Assembly (NCBI GenBank): GCA_963706755.1
Contig: CAVPNH010000008.1
Coordinates: 124,001 to 188,000, forward strand
Direction: 5' to 3'
DNA length: 64,000 bases
Origin: RPQJ01 sp963706755
Lineage (GTDB): Bacteria > Pseudomonadota > Gammaproteobacteria > Steroidobacterales > Steroidobacteraceae
Positions 25,317-33,520 of this stretch are shown here, in pieces. Made by a program: the position numbers and the translations under genes. Position 1 is the first letter of the stretch. The number at the start of each line of letters is the position of its first letter. Below the pieces are notes generated by a model, which had not been told where the DNA came from, made no database searches, and saw only the letters and a list, made by a program, of their open reading frames with translations.

Positions 25317-27133
25317 CGCGCCGGGGCCGGACGCGAACGCGCCGTCGCTGGCTCCCGGCACTGGCGTTCGGCGCGGCCGCCACCCTCGGTATCGCGGTCC
25401 TGGCCAGCGTCCCGGTCGAGCGCCGCGGTCCGTCGCTGCCGTCGGCGGCGCAGCTCGCGCGGCAGGCCGCCGAGTATCATGCCGAGAAACCGAAGACCAT
25501 CCTCGAGCTGCAGGCGTTCCGGCGCGAGACGACGCTGCCGATCGAGGGCCCGGACGGGCGCGTCGGCGCAGTCACGTTCACCGACCTCAATCCCTACGCC
25601 AACGGCTGGTACCTGCTCTCCTTCGACGGGGGCGCGGCGGCTGAGCGGCGCATCTATCACCTCGAGAACCCGCGCCCGCGCGAGGGCTCGATTGCGCTCT
25701 TGTCGGCGGACCGGCAGGCCGTGCGCCTCGCCATCGGCGACCGCGGCGCGCCGTGCACGCTCGTGTGGGCCGGCCGCTCGCCGGGAGCGCTCGAGGAGGC
25801 GAGCCGCACGGGACTGCCCTACGCGCCGCTCTGCGAGGGCCGGCTGTACCTGCGCAATCCGGTCGCGGGACGGCGCACGTCGCTCGAGCGCGTCGCGGAC
25901 TTCCTGCGCGACCACGTCTGGGGCGGCGAGCAGGTGGTCGCCTTCGTGAAGGACGAGTTCTATCGCGATGCCTTCCTCGAGGAGCCCGTCCCGCATCGCG
26001 CGCCCGCGCAGCCCGCGCCCAGCGCGCACGCACCGCGCGCGGCGGCCGTCGCCGCGACGAGTGCCGGCCTGGCGGTGGTCCCGCAGCAGCTCGGTATCGA
26101 GCTCGCGGCCCCTGGGCGGGAACTCGTCGTGGGCGAGTGGTACCCGGTGCGTGACCTCGACGGCGTGTACCTGAGCGTCGTCACCCCAGAGACCCTCGAT
26201 CGATCGGCGCTGCAGGGCGCTGCAGCCCGCGTGAATCCGCTCGACTCCGTCGAGTCGAAGGCGCTCGTCTACCTGGTCGCGTTCGATCTCGCCCGGTTCG
26301 AGCTGCGCTTCGCGCTCGGCACGGACCATCCGCGAGTCGGCTGGTCAGAACGCGTGCAGCCCACGGTACACGACGCCGCGCTGCCGGGGCCGGATGGCAT
26401 CGACAGCCCGGCCCCGCTCGTCACCAACGGCATGGTGAGCCCCGCGGAGGTCAGCCGCACGGTGGCGACGGTGACGGGCGGCTTCAAGCGCGAGCACGGC
26501 GCGTTCCGCTACGGTCGGTTGTCGCTCGAGAACCACGGCAGCCACTACGGGTTCATCGAGCAGGGCGTGGTGTTCAGCAAGCTGCAACCGGGGCTTGCCA
26601 CGGTGCTGGCGATGGACGACGGTCGCGTCGAGCTCGAGACCTGGAGCGCGGCAGAGGAGGCGCGACTGCCGCAGATCCGCTCGGCGCGCCAGAACGGCGT
26701 GCCGCTCATCGAGTTCGACCGCGCGCAGGGGACGGGCGTGCCGGGTGCCCTCGTCGGTAACTGGGGCGCGGGCAACTGGTCGGGATCGGACAAGGGGGAC
26801 CTGCGCACGCTCCGTGCCGGCCTCTGCCTGCAGGCGAGCGAGGCGGGGCGCTTCCTGGTCTACGGCTATTTCTCGGACGCCACGCCGTCGGCGATGGCCC
26901 GCGTCTTCCATGCCTATCGCTGCCAGTACGCGCTGCACCTCGACATGAACGCACTCGAGCACACCTACCTGGCGCTCTACGTCTCGCGCGGCCCGCAGCG
27001 TCTCGTCGAGCACCTGATCCAGGGCATGGACGTGCTCGATAAGGCCACCGGCAAGAGCTACGCGCCACGCTTCATCGGCTTCCCGGACAACCGCGACTTC
27101 TTCTTCCTGACCCGCAGGGACGGTGCACCATGA
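25313..27133 (+). CDS. Exported protein of unknown function, possible phosphodiester glycosidase-like C-terminus
   Basis: About 606 residues. GTG 25313 overlaps the UbiA stop (GTGA), and an N-terminal basic stretch followed by LPALAFGAAATLGIAVLA suggests a signal anchor. The N-terminal half is unrecognised (TFTDLNPYANGWYLLSFDGG). The C-terminal half contains VTGGFKREHGAFRYGRLSLE, VLAMDDGRVELETWSAAEEA and YALHLDMNALEHTYLALY, which distantly recall the NAGPA-like phosphodiester glycosidase fold (NGG..G..DGR..LDGG). This is a weak, eye-only match. The next gene starts inside its stop codon (ATGA), so the two are translationally coupled and probably work together. Confidence 0.7.
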   Translation: MTRRGRTRTRRRWLPALAFGAAATLGIAVLASVPVERRGPSLPSAAQLARQAAEYHAEKPKTILELQAFRRETTLPIEGPDGRVGAVTFTDLNPYANGWYLLSFDGGAAAERRIYHLENPRPREGSIALLSADRQAVRLAIGDRGAPCTLVWAGRSPGALEEASRTGLPYAPLCEGRLYLRNPVAGRRTSLERVADFLRDHVWGGEQVVAFVKDEFYRDAFLEEPVPHRAPAQPAPSAHAPRAAAVAATSAGLAVVPQQLGIELAAPGRELVVGEWYPVRDLDGVYLSVVTPETLDRSALQGAAARVNPLDSVESKALVYLVAFDLARFELRFALGTDHPRVGWSERVQPTVHDAALPGPDGIDSPAPLVTNGMVSPAEVSRTVATVTGGFKREHGAFRYGRLSLENHGSHYGFIEQGVVFSKLQPGLATVLAMDDGRVELETWSAAEEARLPQIRSARQNGVPLIEFDRAQGTGVPGALVGNWGAGNWSGSDKGDLRTLRAGLCLQASEAGRFLVYGYFSDATPSAMARVFHAYRCQYALHLDMNALEHTYLALYVSRGPQRLVEHLIQGMDVLDKATGKSYAPRFIGFPDNRDFFFLTRRDGAP

Positions 27134-28143
27134 GGGGCCGCCACGTTCTCGCCGGTGCGGCGCTCGCACTGCTCGCCTGCACGCTCACCGCGGCGGCGCA
27201 GACCACCAACGCCGAGCAGGACCGGGAACTGCTGCGGCGGCTGCAGGCCGCGCACGGCCTGAGTCCCGCGCAGATGCAGCGGATCGAGGCGATCTTCGCG
27301 GGCAACTTCGCGATGGGCCAGGGCAACCCGGCGATCGTGCATCACCCGATGACGCCGGCGCAGTGCCGCGAGAACCTCGTGCGCGAGAGCATCGACTACG
27401 CGAACCCGGAGTTCGAGCGGATCTGCGGCGGCAAGTACATGGCGCCGCTCTACGATCCCACGAGCGCGACGCCGCGGCAGGCGAAGGCCTGCATCGACCA
27501 GTTCGAATTCCCCGACATGCCCTGCGAGTACCCGGTCATCTGGGTCAAGGCGCGCGAGGCGGCGGAGCTCTGCGCGGCGGAGGGCAAGCGCCTGTGCGAC
27601 GCGCACGAATGGGAGGGCGCGTGCCAGGGTCGCCTCGAGCCGCCGGACTACCGGTTCGATCTCGCGGCCGGCGTGAGCCCGAACGTCGCCGTCGAGCGCA
27701 TGCGCGCGGCGCACAACCGCGCCCACGCCGCGAGCAAGCGCTGGAGCTACGGGCCGGAGTACCAGCGCGGCGCGTGCGCGGCGGGCAGCTCGAAGACGCC
27801 CGGCTGCCAGGGCGGCGGCTGGAACCAGTGCGGCTCGAACACCTATCCCGCCGGGAGCTTTCCCGACTGCCACAGCCCGCTCGGCGTGTACGACTTGAAT
27901 GGCAACGCCGCCGAGCACATGAACCTGCCGCTCGATCCGTCACAGATGTCGAGCCTCGGCAGCACTACGCTTGGCTACACGGAGATGAAGGGCAGCTGGT
28001 TCATCTTCGACACCTACCGCGCGCACGAGGACTGGTGTCGCTGGCGCGCGCCGTACTGGCACGGCAGCCGGGTCATGGACCCGCACAGCCATGCCAACTA
28101 CCATCTCGGTTTTCGCTGCTGCAAGACGCTCGAGACGCCGTGA
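27130..28143 (+). CDS. Exported SUMF1/formylglycine-generating-enzyme-like protein
   Basis: 337 residues with a signal peptide (VLAGAALALLACTLTAAAQ). The FGE-sulfatase fold is indicated by CIDQFEFPDMPCEYPVIWVK, EAAELCAAEGKRLCDAHEWE, YDLNGNAAEHMNLPLD and the terminal NYHLGFRCCKTLE. Members with an export signal often act as binding or activating domains rather than as formylglycine synthases. It is unusually Cys-rich, fitting disulfides outside the cytoplasm. The copper-binding cysteine pair of true FGE cannot be assigned by eye. It ends the coupled cluster that begins at 23378. Confidence 0.85.
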   Translation: MRGRHVLAGAALALLACTLTAAAQTTNAEQDRELLRRLQAAHGLSPAQMQRIEAIFAGNFAMGQGNPAIVHHPMTPAQCRENLVRESIDYANPEFERICGGKYMAPLYDPTSATPRQAKACIDQFEFPDMPCEYPVIWVKAREAAELCAAEGKRLCDAHEWEGACQGRLEPPDYRFDLAAGVSPNVAVERMRAAHNRAHAASKRWSYGPEYQRGACAAGSSKTPGCQGGGWNQCGSNTYPAGSFPDCHSPLGVYDLNGNAAEHMNLPLDPSQMSSLGSTTLGYTEMKGSWFIFDTYRAHEDWCRWRAPYWHGSRVMDPHSHANYHLGFRCCKTLETP

Positions 28144-28152
28144 GCGTCACGG

Positions 28153-29079
28153 TCAGCGCGAGGCGAGCGCGGTCCTCGGCGTCGGCATCCAGGCGACCGC
28201 AGACGCGGTCCCCTCCGTCCTGAGTTCCCGCAAGAGGGAGGCGAGGCGCTCGGTGATGCCGGGCAGCGGCCCCTCGTCGCTCACGAGACCGGCGAGCTGC
28301 CGGTCCGCGAGCACATCGGCCATGGATCGCCTGACGCCGTTCACGTACACGACGTCGCTCACGAGCCGAATGCCATGGCTGTAGTCGGCGTAGCGGGCGC
28401 CGTGCACCGTGCTGAGCGGCTGGATGGGCGAGTGTGCATCACGGTGCCAGCCGTAGATGGCGACCCGGCCCGGCGTCTCCCAGAGACGCGGGGTGATCAC
28501 CAGGTCCTTCTTGTCGCCTGCGGTGAGTTCACCGAGCGCCGCACCGCGGGCGTCACGCTGTCCGCCGATCATCTGGCTGTGATGAACGAGGTACGCGGTG
28601 CTGCGCATCTGGTCGCCTGCGGGCAGCGGCTGCGGGTCGAGCTTGACCGCCGCCGCGGCGTAGATGGCGTTCACGAGCTTGCGCGTCGGCAGCATGAAGC
28701 CGTAGTGGCCTGCGATGTCGAGCGCCGCCTCGAGGCCCATCGGAACGTACAGGAAGTCGCGGTCGGAACCGAGGGCGAGGTAGTCGGGCAGCACGCAGAC
28801 GGTGAGCGCGTTCTCGCCGTCACGGACCGTGACGGCCTCGAGGTGGCGCAGGAACGATGGCACGTTGCCGGCGAACAATTCGTTGCGCACCAGTGCGTCG
28901 CGCTGCGGGCCGGCGAGGTCGCGAACCCGCTCCGCGAACGCGGTCCCGGTCAGGGCGCCCGCAGCTCGCGCCGGGATGCTCTTGTCGAGTGGCTGATCGC
29001 ATACCGAGCCAGCCGGCGATGCGAGCGCGGTTCCGGCCGTAAGCATCAGCAGCAAAGCCGCCGCAGCGGCCATCGACAT
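28153..29079 (-). CDS. Secreted protein of unknown function
   Basis: About 308 residues from ATG 29079 (MSMAAAAALLLMLTAGTALA, a clear signal peptide). The frame stays open upstream to 29253, but that part overlaps IS debris. Recognisable segments are DFLYVPMGLEAALDIAGHYG, MLPTRKLVNAIYAAAAVKLD, IYGWHRDAHSPIQPLSTVHG and YADYSHGIRLVSDVVYVNG. The repeated His, Tyr and Asp residues suggest a catalytic or binding site, but I do not recognise the family. It converges with the SUMF1-like gene with a 9-bp gap. Confidence 0.75.
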   Translation of the reverse strand: MSMAAAAALLLMLTAGTALASPAGSVCDQPLDKSIPARAAGALTGTAFAERVRDLAGPQRDALVRNELFAGNVPSFLRHLEAVTVRDGENALTVCVLPDYLALGSDRDFLYVPMGLEAALDIAGHYGFMLPTRKLVNAIYAAAAVKLDPQPLPAGDQMRSTAYLVHHSQMIGGQRDARGAALGELTAGDKKDLVITPRLWETPGRVAIYGWHRDAHSPIQPLSTVHGARYADYSHGIRLVSDVVYVNGVRRSMADVLADRQLAGLVSDEGPLPGITERLASLLRELRTEGTASAVAWMPTPRTALASR

Positions 29080-29323
29080 CAGGCGGATTGATCTCACGCG
29101 GCGCGTTACTCCCAAGTTATTCGCAACCCCAGCGCGGGTGTGCGACGGCGTCGTCCGAAGTGGGCCGGATCCCAGGAACCGGAAACTGAGCGGGCGCCGG
29201 TCAAGCCTGGGGCTCCGCTGTCGGGTGCACGGCCAGTCCAGCTGGCCGAACAATTTTTCATTTTACCACGCCGGCTCCGGGGGTCCACGCCTGAGGGTCT
29301 CTCGCCGAGAATGCGTCCAATTC
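29080..29323. other. Upstream flank, no gene seen
   Basis: The leader of the minus-strand secreted protein lies here. The segment near 29328-29395 shares a block (GTTGTTTGCGCTCC, GCCGAATGACCGGATGTGAG) with 2524-2575, because both come from IS6-family transposase 3' parts. Confidence 0.5.
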
Positions 29324-29607
29324 TCAGCGCGCGTGTTGTTTGCGCTCCCTGCGCCGAATGACCGGATGTGAGTTCCCCGCTCGACTGTTGTCGAGCATGC
29401 GTCCGGGTTGGTGTCGATCGCCACAGTGCAGCTTCCGGAATGCGGCTCGGTCGGAAGCGAGTTTGTCCGTTGCCTGGCCTCGATGCCGTGCTGCGCCAGC
29501 ATCTCCTCGACATCGCGGAAGCTGAGGGTGAACCGGAAGTAGAGCTAGACGGCCAGCCGGATGACATCCGGCGGAAACCTGTGGCGCCTGAAGGAGACTG
29601 GCTGCAT
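29324..29607 (-). pseudogene. IS6-family transposase wreck (internal deletion and in-frame stop)
   Basis: From 29607 downward the minus strand reads MQPVSFRRHRFPPDVIRLAV, a TAG stop, then LYFRFTLSFRDVEEMLAQHG and IEA: an IS6 transposase N-terminus. The reading then jumps, in another frame, to TDKLASDRAAFRKLHCGDRH, QPGRMLDNSRAGNS and HPVIRRRERKQHAR, the region after the second catalytic Asp. The central catalytic domain is therefore deleted. A decayed terminal repeat (GTTAAGCTAACAGCGCC) lies at 29656-29672. Confidence 0.85.
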
Positions 29608-29714
29608 GGGCATTCCTCAGTCGGGCGGGCAATTCTGCCCCGAAACGGAGAATGCTTGGAGTTAAGCTAACAGCGCCCCGCGGCGCGGCGTGCTGGCCAG
29701 GCGAGGCGGATTCG

Positions 29715-30137
29715 ATGCGTAACTGGAAGCAATGCCCGTACCTGGTACTGGCGGGCCTGCTCGTCCCCCACGTGTTTGCCCACATCGACCGCAGCATGCT
29801 GGTCGGCTTCTCGCCGCAGATCATCCCGGACCTGGGCCTGTCGAACACCCAGTACGGATTCCTCACCGGGGTGGTGTGGGTGCTGAGCTTCGGCTTCATG
29901 ATGGCGATATTTCCAGGCCCCCTGGCCGACCCCTTCAGCCGTACCCGCGTGATCGCCTTCGGCGTCCTGGTCTGGAGCGTCTCTACCGCCGCTTCCGGCT
30001 CTGCCCGGTCTTTCGAGCAAATGGCGGTGGCCCGCTTCTTCGTGGCGACCGGCGAGGCGGCCCTGGTGCCGGCGGCAGTTTCGCTCCTCGCCAAGGTATT
30101 TCCGCCGGCACGGCGCGGTGCGGCGACGAGCGCCTGA
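29715..30137 (+). pseudogene. Truncated MFS transporter (N-terminal third)
   Basis: 140 residues with about four membrane helices. VPHVFAHIDRSMLVGFSPQI, LSNTQYGFLTGVVWVLSFGF, DPFSRTRVIAFGVLVWSV and ARFFVATGEAALVPAAVSLL match the start of a major facilitator protein, including the loop after helix 2 (LADPFSRTR). Family members have ~400-430 residues in 12 helices. Here the frame stops at 30137 just after FPPARRGAATSA, and no continuation appears in other frames. It is most likely a non-functional remnant left by the IS activity next door. Confidence 0.85.
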
Positions 30138-30245
30138 GTGCCGCGCGCGACACGTCTTTCGTCGCGCACTGAGGCATTACCCTCTACGTCTGATTGGCCC
30201 GGCAAATCGAGAGGGCTGCGCCTCCGCAGTGAATTCAACGGCCGG

Positions 30246-32031
30246 TCAGCCTGCGTAAGAGACCAGTTCGGCGTGCAAGCCGGCCGCCGCCGCCGGGTTG
30301 GCCGCTGCACGACGGATGAGCGCCATCGCGCCGGCCTGTTGCTCCCTGGTGGCGGACGCCTGCCCGTGCACCGCGACTGCGTACTCGCTCAGGTCCTGCA
30401 CGAACACGCCGAACATCCGGTCGACATGGTTCTCGTCGAGACCTGCGCAGGCGGCGGTGGTTCCGGCGCGTGTCCCGCCCGGTGCGCCGTCGATTGCGAG
30501 GGCGGCGGCTTCTGCGGCCAGTTGCGCGTAGACGACCTGGGTGAAGATCTGCCCGATGTTGAGCAGGAAATCGAGGTCCTTGGCCTGCTCCCCGCGCGGC
30601 GCCGCCGTGGCCATCAGTTGTCCGAAAGCCTGCACCTGGCTGATGAAGGTCGCGACGTTCGGCAGCTGCGCGAATCGCGCAAAGGCGCCGCGCCAGTCCG
30701 GGAAGCCGATGCGCGACAGGCCGCTCGCCGGTCCCTGTGCGAACAGGAACGTGTCGTCGGCGGGATCGAGACGCACCGGCACTGGCGCGTACTTGACGCC
30801 CTGTCCGGCCCCTGCCGCGGCAAAGGCCGGCAGGAACTTGAGCACCAGCGCGAGATTGACGTGGACGGTCCCCTCCAGTTTCGGCAGCGTGCGGATGTGG
30901 CGTGTCGCCTGCTCGAAGTACGTGTCCTTCTCGAATCCCTTCGCCGCGATCACTTCCCAGAGGAGGTCGACCACCCGCTCACCCTCACTGGTGACTTTCA
31001 TCTTCGCGATGGGGTTGTAGAGCAGGAAGCGGCGGTCCTCGGGTGAGGCGCTGCGCTCGTAATCCGAGCACCGCGCGCTGTAGAGCTTCATCGCGACCAG
31101 TCGGATGTAGGCGTCGGCCAGCAGTCGCCGCACGTGCGGAAAATCGGTGACGCGCGTGCCGTAGAGCACCCTGCGGTGGGCGTGCCGGATCGCCTCGACG
31201 AATGCATGCTCGGCGATGCCGATGCTGGCCCAGGCGAGCTGCACCTTGCCGACATTCACGGTGGCGAGCGCCGCATCCCACGCGGCCTTGCCCGTGTGCA
31301 GCACGTCGGCCGGGGTCACGGGGTAGTCCGTGAGCCGGAATTCCGAAACATACATCTGGCCGCGCACGACATTCTGCACGAGCGTGTATCCGGGGTGCTT
31401 CGGGTCGGCCAGGAAGAACAGGTAATCATCGGCTGGATTGGCCGACGGTCCCTCCGGGCGCTGCACGCGACCGAACACCGACACGCGGGCGGCGCAGTTG
31501 CCATTGCCGATGTAGTACTTCTCGCCGCTGGCGCGCCAGCCGGTGCCGTCCGGGGTCAGCACCATGTCGGTGGAGTAGATGTCGGCCCCGTGTTCGCGCT
31601 CCGAGAGTCCGAAAGCGAACAGTCCGCCCTGCGCAAGCAACTGGCCGACCAGGCGCTTGGCCTCGGCATTCCCGCTCGTCCAGACCGGACCCAGGCCCAG
31701 CACGGTGACTTGCCAGGCATACCAGTGCTCGAGCGAATACCAGGCCAGCAGCTGGCTCAGGTCGTTGTTGCGTGCGGTGTCCCAGCGGGCAGTCGTCGCG
31801 TCGGTTCCGCCGGTCAACTTTCCGACCGCGGCCGGCGTGCCGAACCGGGCGAAGACGCCTTCGCGGGCGATCATCTCCAGGAAATCCGTCATACCAGGTC
31901 GCGTCGTGGCTTTCCGCCTTCAGGTCTGCGTGACCCTTGGCCTCGAAAAAACGGCGCACGGCCAGGAGTGCGCGGCGAGTCGGCTCGTCGTAACGAGCAG
32001 CGTCGTAGGCGGAGGGATCGAAGAGCAGCAT
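30246..32031 (-). pseudogene. Acyl-CoA dehydrogenase, frameshifted near its N-terminus
   Basis: The protein begins at ATG 32031 (MLLFDPSAYDAARYDEPTRR, then FFEAKGHADLKAESHDATWY). At about 31885-31895 the reading moves one base to the frame starting TDFLEMIAREGVFARFGTPA, which runs to 30246. Together they make ~594 residues. ACAD motifs are FAFGLSEREHGADIYSTDMV, RASGEKYYIGNGNCA and KLEGTVHVNLAL, the last placing the probable catalytic Glu. This resembles the large, extended ACAD group; the chain-length preference is unknown. If the frameshift is real, translation could restart at ATG 31892, giving 548 residues that lack part of the N-terminal helical domain. If it is a sequencing error, the gene is intact. 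Confidence 0.8.
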
Positions 32032-32196
32032 GATTCAGTGACTCCGGGCGGCCGCAAGCGCGGTTACAGCCATTTTGCCCCAGCCGGGCCTGCGGCGCGA
32101 TCGGCGATCGCGTTTGCCAATCTCGGAGCGGGCGTCGCGAACCTCGACGATGGAATCGAGCAGTTCGAGCGCCTGGCCGGGCGCTTGCGCCGGGAT

Positions 32197-32607
32197 TCAC
32201 CGCATGAATTGGCGCAGGGAGTGACTCACCGACAGGAGCTGCTCGCCATCCATCCGCGCGATGACGTTGCGGATGACGGTCGCCATGACCTGCTGCACGC
32301 CGAACATGCCGATGCTCGCCGATTGCTCCAGGACGAAGCCAGCCCTGGCGACCTTGAGTGGCTTGACGAAGTAGTAGTGCAAACCACTGTTCGTCAACTC
32401 TACGGCGAGGTCGGCCAGGGCGTTGCGGTGCGCGGTGGGATCTCGAGCGCTCTCGAGAGTCGTGAGCACCAGCATCGTCCTTTCGTGCAGTTCTTCGGAG
32501 TGATAGAAACGCAGGAACGGCCTGGCCGACGGCCCCGAAGGATCTCCGACCGGCCTGGAGGACTTTGCGCCTCGAGCGCGAGACCTGCGCTTCGAACGGG
32601 TGGCCAT
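32197..32607 (-). CDS. Hypothetical protein, 136 aa
   Basis: A basic N-terminus (MATRSKRRSRARGAKSSR) precedes a compact helical domain: RFYHSEELHERTMLVLTTLE, LADLAVELTNSGLHYYFVKP and LKVARAGFVLEQSASIGMFG. No family is recognised with certainty. The shape of the sequence and codon pattern support a real gene. It lies 165 bp upstream of the acyl-CoA dehydrogenase in the same direction, but there is no clear operon link. Confidence 0.65.
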   Translation of the reverse strand: MATRSKRRSRARGAKSSRPVGDPSGPSARPFLRFYHSEELHERTMLVLTTLESARDPTAHRNALADLAVELTNSGLHYYFVKPLKVARAGFVLEQSASIGMFGVQQVMATVIRNVIARMDGEQLLSVSHSLRQFMR

Positions 32608-32782
32608 GCTCCAGATGATACGCCGTGGGACGGCAGGTATTATCCGTGATCGAAAACGCAGCTCGTACGGTCAAATATGCGCGGGAGCTGTTCTTCTCAC
32701 CAGGACCGGTCGATTGAATCCAGTTCGCTAACCAGGGTCACGCCCACGTGGCGGGGCGCGTTGTACTGTAGCGGGAGGCCCC

Positions 32783-33325
32783 ATGTCCACGAGACTCGAT
32801 CTTTCCAGGCTCACATTGATGGACGCCCTCGATCTCGCCTCACTGATCGAGCTCGAAGCGAACAGGCGGTACCGGCAATTTGCCGATGATTTCGGAAGCC
32901 GCGGCGTCGACGACGCCGGCGCGGTATTTCGATCGATGGCCGTCAACGAGAACAAGCACTGTGAGGAGATCGCCGAGCGCCGGCTCGCGCTGTTCGGCGA
33001 CAGGCCGGCCAAGGTCAAGCTCGACGACATCTTCGACGTGGAGGCCCCCGACGTCTGTGACGTGCGCTGGAACATGTCCGCGCTCAAGGCGTACCAGCTG
33101 GCCTTGTACTCCGAACAGAAGGCCTTCGCGTTCTACGACGAAGCCCTCGACCACGTGGACCAGCCGGAGGTCAAGGCGCTGTTCGAGGAACTCCGGGACG
33201 AAGAGGCCGAGCACGTAAGAATGCTCGTGAACATCATCGCCAGGTTGCCGCCGTCGGCTGAGATCGAACTCGAGGACGAGGATTACGATCCAAACCGGCC
33301 AGCTCGCGATAGTTTTGAAGCCTAG
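32783..33325 (+). CDS. Ferritin-like (rubrerythrin-type) di-iron protein
   Basis: 180 residues forming a four-helix ferritin-like bundle. Likely iron ligands are Glu in SLIELEANRRYRQFAD, ExxH in MAVNENKHCEEIAERR, Glu in ALYSEQKAFAFYDEAL and ExxH in RDEEAEHVRMLVNII. No C-terminal rubredoxin CxxC pair is present, so it is a stand-alone erythrin-like protein, perhaps dealing with peroxide or iron. The acidic tail (EIELEDEDYDPNRP) is notable. It precedes the PhoU-like/dikinase pair by about 195 bp in the same direction. Confidence 0.85.
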   Translation: MSTRLDLSRLTLMDALDLASLIELEANRRYRQFADDFGSRGVDDAGAVFRSMAVNENKHCEEIAERRLALFGDRPAKVKLDDIFDVEAPDVCDVRWNMSALKAYQLALYSEQKAFAFYDEALDHVDQPEVKALFEELRDEEAEHVRMLVNIIARLPPSAEIELEDEDYDPNRPARDSFEA

Positions 33326-33520
33326 CCTGCAAGCAGGCGCCCGTGGCCGGTCGAAGCTGGAGGCTCGTTGACAGTCGAGGTCCTCGAGGCCGCGGCAGGG
33401 GCGGGCTTGGAACTGACCGGGTAGCGCATATCGCTATCTCGTTGCGGGCTGCCGGACTATCTTGCGTCCTTCCGCGGTCTGATGATGTGCGCGACCAGTC
33501 CCGCTTTGAGGGTTGTGGTT

